Positions 58,620 to 64,000 of a stretch of 64,000 bases of DNA are shown here, in pieces. The DNA lies in the NCBI GenBank assembly GCA_031835245.1, contig JAVKOQ010000034.1, positions 190,001-254,000 of the forward strand, read 5' to 3'. The position numbers and the translations under genes were made by a program. The stretch's first letter is position 1, and every line of letters starts with the position of its first letter. This stretch comes from Balamuthia mandrillaris (taxonomy: Eukaryota; Discosea; Longamoebia; Balamuthiidae). The notes under the pieces were generated by a model, which saw nothing but the letters and a program-made list of their open reading frames with translations, searched no databases and was not told the DNA's origin.

Positions 58620-60578
58620 TTAGTGGTGGGGATGGGAGTGGGCGTGCTTTTCGATCTTCTTGACCTCCTCCTCGAGCCATGCCGTGGTGACGGACTTGGG
58701 ACGTTCGATGGGGAGACCGTGAGCGCGGTCCCAGACAAGGCTGGGCAACACGCCCAAAGCGCGCGACACGCCAAACAACACAGTGTAAAAGTTCTCCTCC
58801 TTCAGCCCATAGTATTGCAGCAACACTCCACTGTTTAGTGTAAAACAAAGAAGAAGAAATGATCAGCTTCAAAAGAACAGAAAGAAGAATAAAGACGGAA
58901 AGGGGGAGAAAACGCACGAGTGAGCATCCACGTTGGGCCAGGGGTTCTTGGTCTTGCCCTGCTCGGTGAGAACGCCAGGTACGATGTTGTAGAGCTGCTT
59001 GACGAGCTTGAAGAGAGGATCGTTGGGGAGGTGCTTCAGGGCGAATTGCTGTTGGGCGATGTAGCGAGGATCGGTCTTCCTAAGGACGGCGTGGCCAAAG
59101 CCAGGCACCACCTGACCAGAGTTGAGGGTGTTCCACACCTCCTTTCTAACCTCATCATCGGAGGCATCCTTGTGACCAAAGTTCTCCCTCATCTATGATT
59201 AAAAAGGTGTTAATAAGCACAAATACATTGAGAGACAGAGACAAGGAGAATAGAGGGGGAAAAGGATAAGAGAGGAAAAAAGAATTCATAAACAAACCTT
59301 CATGACCCAGCGGAGAACCTCTTGGTTGGCAAGACCATGGAGAGGACCAGCAAGACCGGCCATACCAGCGGCAAAGGAGAGGTAAGGGTCAGAGAGAGCG
59401 CTGCCCACAAGGTGAGTGCTGTGAGCGCTGACGTTGCCGCCCTCGTGGTCGCTGTGGATGACCAAGTAGAGGCGCATGAGCTCATCAAAGTCGCGGTTAT
59501 CAAAGCCCATCATGCGAGCAAAGTTGGCGGCTTGATCAAGCTTGTAGTCGGGGGCGATGGTCTTGCCGGCGTGGTAGGTGTTGCGGTAGATGTTGGCGGC
59601 CACGATGGGGAGGTAGGAGATGAGGTTCAAGCTGTCCTCATAGGTGTGCTTCCAGTATTCGCTCTTCTTGACGCCATCCTGGTAGGCCTGCGCAAACTGG
59701 CTTTCAGTCTGCAGGGCCGAGATGCCGACGCAAAACTGGGTCATGGGATGCATGGATCGGGGCAGCTGGGCGAGGAGGTTGCTGACATGCTTGGGGAAGT
59801 TCTTGGAGCGCTCCGCCAGCTCGTGGCTGAGGGCGTGGGCCTGCTCGTCGGTGGGGATCTCTCCGGTGAGCAAGAGCCAGAGGATGGACTCTGGGAGGGG
59901 CTGCTCTCCGCCACCAGGTGCCTTGGGAAGCTTCTCCTGGCACTCGGGGATGGTGTAGCCACGGAAGCGAATGCCCTGGGTTTTTTTGTTTTGATGAGAA
60001 GGAGCGGTAGATTTTGTTTAAAGAAAAATAACAAAAGAAAAAAAGGGGGCAGCAAAGTAGTGGTAGTAGTGGACACTAACCTCTTCGGGGTCAAGCAAAG
60101 AGGTCTCGGTGACGAGGGCCTTGATGCCCCTCATGCCGCCGTAAACCATGCCCACATTGTAGGAGCCGAGCACCACCTCGCTCTTCTCGGTTCTCAGCTT
60201 CTTTACGCGAGCTTGCTCAGAAGGGATGATCTCAGCGAGCCTCTCCTTCAGACCCTATTTTTGTTTTAAAAAAACAAAATCAGCATCAAAAAAAAAGTAT
60301 AAGTAGTTTTTTTTTGGTTTTCATCAGTGAGACACTTTTTTTTCCCTCTTCTTCTCTATTGTTTCATCCATCGCTACACATTTCAATCTGCCTTCTTTGC
60401 TTTCTTTTCCGCTACTTTTCTTTTGCGTTTTTCCATTTGTTTTGCAAAAAAAAAAAAAAAAATAAAATAAAACGGGTACCGAAGCAGAAGCGTAGAGACG
60501 GTTCTGGCGCTGCAAGGAAAAGGACCTTGCAGCGAAGCCACGGCTGCAGGCAAAGCTTGTTACTCCCTTCTTGAACAT
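58620..60578 (-). CDS. CS: Mitochondrial citrate synthase
   Basis: Condenses acetyl-CoA and oxaloacetate, entering the TCA cycle. About five exons, ~470 aa. Presequence [20 protein letters not shown] with basic/hydroxylated residues. Then [82 protein letters not shown] (catalytic His, SDHEGGN), [17 protein letters not shown] (catalytic His in GPLHG), [16 protein letters not shown] (GFGH), [11 protein letters not shown] (catalytic Asp), and a C-terminal block ending in [16 protein letters not shown]. All catalytic residues are present. Eukaryotic mitochondrial type, not the bacterial-type peroxisomal form. Confidence 0.97.
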
Positions 60579-60741
60579 CTTTTTTTTTTCCCTATCGCTA
60601 CTCTTTTTTTTTGACGAAAAGAAAAAAAATTGCAAAAAAAAATTAGAAAGAAAAGGAAAAAAAAGGAAAATGAGTAACCCTCGTGTGATTACGAATATTT
60701 AGCCCTCTCCTCTTTATTATGGGTCGACGAATTTTTCCGCA

Positions 60742-60836
60742 GCCTCTCTCCTGTCCGCTCTCGTGTCCTATATATCGCTCTCTCCTGTCCGAGCTCATGT
60801 CCTTTATGTCGCTCTCTCCTGTCCGCTCTCATGTCT
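60742..60836 (+). repeat. 34-bp tandem repeat, three copies
   Basis: Units begin at 60742, 60776 and 60810 (GCTCTCTCCTGTCCGCTCTC core), with 1-4 differences between copies. The third copy is partial and overlaps the stop codon of the desulfurase gene (60829-60831 on the minus strand). Confidence 0.9.
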
Positions 60837-62289
60837 CCATGCGCCCCTTTGGTTGGGAGGAGGAGTGATACATGCGTGCGGCCGCCTCGGCGATCGCGTT
60901 GGCGGCCTCGTCCACTTCCGCACGGGTGGTAAGCCGTCCTGTGGAAAACCGAATGGTTCCCATGGCATGCTCCAACGGCACTTGCATTGCCTTCAAAACC
61001 TCCGAGATGCTCACTTTATCGGAATGACATGCTGCTCCTGCCGAAGCTGCCACCCTGTCCTCTATCTTTTCGCAAAGATAAAGGTTCAGAAAGATTGAAA
61101 GGGGAGAGAGGAGAGAAAGGCTTACAGCGGAAAGGAGGACATTGGCCTGGATTCGGGGAAAAGCCAAGCTCAGGGTGTTGGGCAAACGAAGCTCAGGATG
61201 GCCATTCAAGACCAACCATGCCGGTGGAACATCTCTCTTTTCCAATTCCTCTTCCAATCGTTGGTGCAATCTATCTCTCATCTCTTTCATGTGTCTGTTG
61301 GCAATGTCCAATTAGCAAAGTCTCGCTTCGCTCTCTTCTCGCTCCCTACAAACCTAGCATTGCTTTCCAGGTCCGCTGCAGCCAAACGAGAAGCCGCCCC
61401 CAAGCCGACCACCTCCAACACGTTCTCCGTGCCAGGCCTCCTCCCCCCCTCATGCGGCGCTCCGTGCATCAAACTCTTGAGGCTCACCCCTCTCCTCACA
61501 TACAACGCCCCAACCCCCTTGGGAGCATAGAGCTTGTGCCCACAGATGGAGAGCATGCCCAAGCCCTCCCACTCCCTCACCGAGAGGGGAACCTTCCCAA
61601 AGCTCTGGGCGCAATCCGAGTGGAGGCACAGGGTCTGGGGAGCCCTCCCCTCGGCCTTCAACCGCCGGAGCAGGGCGGAGATCTCTCCTATGGGCTGCAC
61701 CGTTCCCGTCTCGTTGTTGGCGTGCATCACGGTGATGAGGAGGGTGGAGGGGGAGAGGGCCTCCTGGAGGTCCTGCAGGGAAATGAGGCCCTGGCGGTCC
61801 ACCGCCAGGCGGGTGACGCGGAAGCGGTGCTCTCGTTCGAGGTGGTCGCACACTTGGCTCACGGCCGGGTGTTCTATGGCGGAAGTGATGATGTGGTCCC
61901 CTTTGTCTCTGTGCTCCAGCGCATAGCCCTGTTTGTTTGGTGGTGTGGGCATCATCAGCTACCACGAAAAAAAAAGAAAGATGAAGTGAAGGAGAAAGAA
62001 GGGAGTGGAACTGAACGATGATAGCGTAGTTGTTGGCCTCTGTCCCGCCGCTGGTGAATATCACTTCGTCGGGATCGCACTCCAGGGCCTCGGCCACCTG
62101 CTTTCTGGCCCGTTGGACGGCTTGCTTCGTGATGGCTCCGTAGCGATGGGAGGAGGAAGGGTTTCCAAAGTGGTGCGTCAGGTAGGGCAGCATCTCCTCC
62201 GCCACCTCCTTGGCGATGGGGGTGGTGGCGTTGTAGTCGAGGTAGATGGGCATCGCTGCCCCCTCTTCTAGTTTCGTGGTGTGCTCCAT
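60829..62289 (-). CDS. NifS-family PLP enzyme, selenocysteine lyase-like
   Basis: Class V aminotransferase-fold enzyme. Selenocysteine lyase releases selenium from free Sec for recycling; the closest relatives are cysteine desulfurases. Four exons, ~430 aa: MPIYLDYNATTPIAKEV, HFGNPSSSHRYG, VIFTSGGTEANNYAI (PLP phosphate), ANNETGTVQPIGEI, LHSDCAQSFGKVPL, SICGHKLYAPKGVGALY (PLP Lys in GHK), PHEGGRRPGTENV, RLPNTLSLAFP, and AASAGAACHSDKVSISEVL with the catalytic Cys in a short GAACHSD loop, then RFSTGRLTTRAEVD. GAACHSD and GR-TTRAEVD match mammalian SCLY better than NFS1. No mitochondrial presequence, consistent with a cytosolic Sec lyase. Start at MEHTTKLEEG or MPIYL. Confidence 0.82.
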
Positions 62290-62373
62290 CGTTCTTCGAT
62301 CTCTTTTGTTATTTTTTAAATGAAGCACAAAAGCAAAACGAAGAAGAGAGAGAAGCAGGGAGAGGAGGGAGGA

Positions 62374-62419
<46 letters not shown>

Positions 62420-62471
62420 AGAGAGAGAGATGTTTTAAAGGCTTTTTTTGTTGAAAAATAAGGAACAAGGA
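62290..62471 (+). repeat. (GA)n tract, intergenic
   Basis: 182-bp gap between two minus-strand genes, with ~55 bp of GA (62378-62430), again pyrimidine on sense. Promoter of the lyase gene and 3' UTR of eIF2B-gamma. Confidence 0.85.
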
Positions 62472-63708
62472 CTACATCTCCAAGAAGCCAGTGTTCTCTC
62501 GGCAGAGGGCATCATTCTTGATCTCCGCTAAACGGGTGGAGAGAGAAGGAGCAAAGAAGAACAGAACAAGAATGTATGAGGAAACGTTAAACAAGCAAAC
62601 AGAGAGAGAGAGAGAGAGAGAGAAGAGCAGGAGGGAGGAGAAAGCATTCCAACAAGAACGTACTTTTTTCAGGGACGCTGAAGGAAGCACCCACCTGTGA
62701 ATCTTTGATAGAGCACTTGGCACCCATGTCCACGTTGTTGCACACAACCGACCCGTTTATCACACACCTATAGTGCGGTTGAACAAAAGTTGCAAGAGGA
62801 AGAGGAAGAGGAAGAGGAAAGAAAGAACATAGCAAATAAGAAAGAAATAAGAAAGGAAGCTTAGCGCAAAGGAAAGGGATGAAATGAGATAAAGGAATAA
62901 TAGACCCTTCAGCAATGGTAACATGATTCATGATGACAGAGTTGATGATCTTGACCCGGTCTCCGATTTTGCAGTGCTTTCCTATCACCGACTTTTTGAT
63001 GGAGCATCTCTCTCCAATGGTGCTTCCCTGTCCCACCACACAATCTGCTCCCACCTTTTTTTTGTTTGGTTTTCAGCATGTTAAGCTAAGGAGAGGAAGA
63101 AAGAGAACGAGAGGAAGGAGAGAGGGAGCAAACAAACTTGAGTTTTTGCACTAATGACGGCAGCAGGGTGAATGAAGTGGTTTTTAACAAGTGGTTCTGC
63201 TGGCGAATAACAAGCACCCCTACTTGCGATCTGCAAAGTGACAAGCCAGTGGACCATACAAAGAGAGGAGATAGAAAGGAAAGAACTATAAGCAACTGCA
63301 ACATAAAAGAAAGAAGAGAAAGAAACAGAGAACGAGAAATGGGAAATGGAGATAGACCTCAATGTTTACATGGACATAGGCCTCTGTCGTATTGGCACGA
63401 GAGCAATAGCGATTACGCTCCATGATAAATGCAAAACATCGAACTTTATCCTCCAGGTCCACCCGCGTGGTGGTCATTTGATAGCTCAGGTTCAATGGTC
63501 TCTGTAATTGAGACTCAGCAGTGCTCCAGTCCTTTCGGAACTGAGAGTGAACGAGGTAGGGCAAAAGCTCTCCCTTGATGCTGGATATCTTGTCCTTCTT
63601 CTCTTCCAAGATGGGAATCACCACTTTGGAGAAGATGTACAAGTGAGCATCCGTCAAGTTGGTATAAACCGTTAAACTGGGATAACTAGTATACCGAAAT
63701 AATTAGTA

Positions 63709-63763
<55 letters not shown>

Positions 63764-64000
63764 AAACAGAAGAGAGGATAGATCAAAACGAGAAAGCAGA
63801 GGAAAGAAAGAGATGTATACTCTCTAAGTGTGGCTTTGTGTATCTTCATGCTATTCTCGACATCAGCAGCGGCCTTAAAGTAGAGCAGGCGCTTTCCATC
63901 GGAGTGGAGGCCTATGTAATCCACCAAGCCATACTCGGAGCGAACAGGCTTGCCACCAGCAGCACCGGGAGCTCCGGCAGCGGTGCCGTCCTCCTCTCCA
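62472..64000 (-). CDS. EIF2B3: Translation initiation factor eIF2B subunit gamma, 5' end outside window
   Basis: Part of the eIF2B exchange-factor complex that recycles eIF2-GDP. The C-terminal half is present in about six exons. Order: nucleotidyltransferase-like part (YGLVDYIGLHSDGKRLLYF, TDAHLYIFSKVVIPILEEKKDKISSIKGELLPYLV, matching eIF2B-gamma DAH and S-I+-ELIPYLV), KVRCFAFIMERNRYCSRANT, then left-handed beta-helix hexapeptide repeats (VGADCVVGQGSTIGERCSIKKSVIG, CVINGSVVCNNVDMGAKCSIKDSQVG) and the end KNDALCRENTGFLEM, where family members end with a short acidic helix. The repeat spacing and DAHLY block exclude GDP-mannose pyrophosphorylase. The gene extends past 64000. Confidence 0.93.

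Overview
The window is nuclear DNA from a eukaryotic microbe. Nearly every gene can be assembled only by joining short exons across GT-AG introns (two look like GC-AG), and the proteins are eukaryote-specific: a SUMO E1 subunit, ELMO, EAF, eIF2B-gamma, a Kv-beta-type reductase, a mitochondrial citrate synthase and an ERMES subunit. ELMO, a pseudokinase-RapGAP protein, a STE20 kinase with a coiled-coil tail, PPi-dependent phosphofructokinase and MMM1 together suggest an amoeboid protist, most likely an amoebozoan. This is inferred from gene content alone; no rRNA or marker phylogeny is available here. I see no mobile element, CRISPR array, prokaryotic operon or convincing tRNA.

Layout, left to right: UBA2 (3' part, +), a large protein with a possible transcription-factor core (+), an MFSD8/CLN7-like transporter (-), an unrecognised 416-aa protein (-), a papain-family protease (-), an EamA/DMT transporter (+), a STE20-family kinase (-), a two-motif CDGSH protein (+), ELMO (-), a sulfotransferase/glycosyltransferase-like fusion (+), PPi-phosphofructokinase (-), TsaE (+), a Ser-rich 749-aa protein (-), MMM1 (+), EAF (-), selenoprotein K (-), a small PFGG/KDKK-repeat protein (+), a pseudokinase-RapGAP fusion (-), a PH-like/acid-lipase fusion (+), a membrane J-protein (-), a Kv-beta-like aldo-keto reductase (+), a glutathionyl-hydroquinone reductase (+), then ATP10, citrate synthase, a selenocysteine-lyase-like desulfurase and eIF2B-gamma (all -, the last running off the edge). 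Much of the middle alternates strictly - / +, so genes sit in divergent pairs sharing 0.2-1.6 kb promoters and convergent pairs with stop codons as little as 43 bp apart.

Themes. Mitochondria: citrate synthase, ATP10, MMM1, the CDGSH protein, perhaps TsaE and two enzymes with presequence-like N termini. Selenium: selenoprotein K keeps its in-frame UGA in the family's MAGG-U-GR ending, and a selenocysteine-lyase-like enzyme lies 20 kb away. Cytoskeleton and small-GTPase signalling: ELMO, RapGAP, STE20 kinase. The strongest genome-scale feature is strand asymmetry: introns are C/T-rich on the sense strand of their own gene whichever way it points, and most of the long simple repeats (TTTTC, TTC, TC, TTCTTG) obey this rule.
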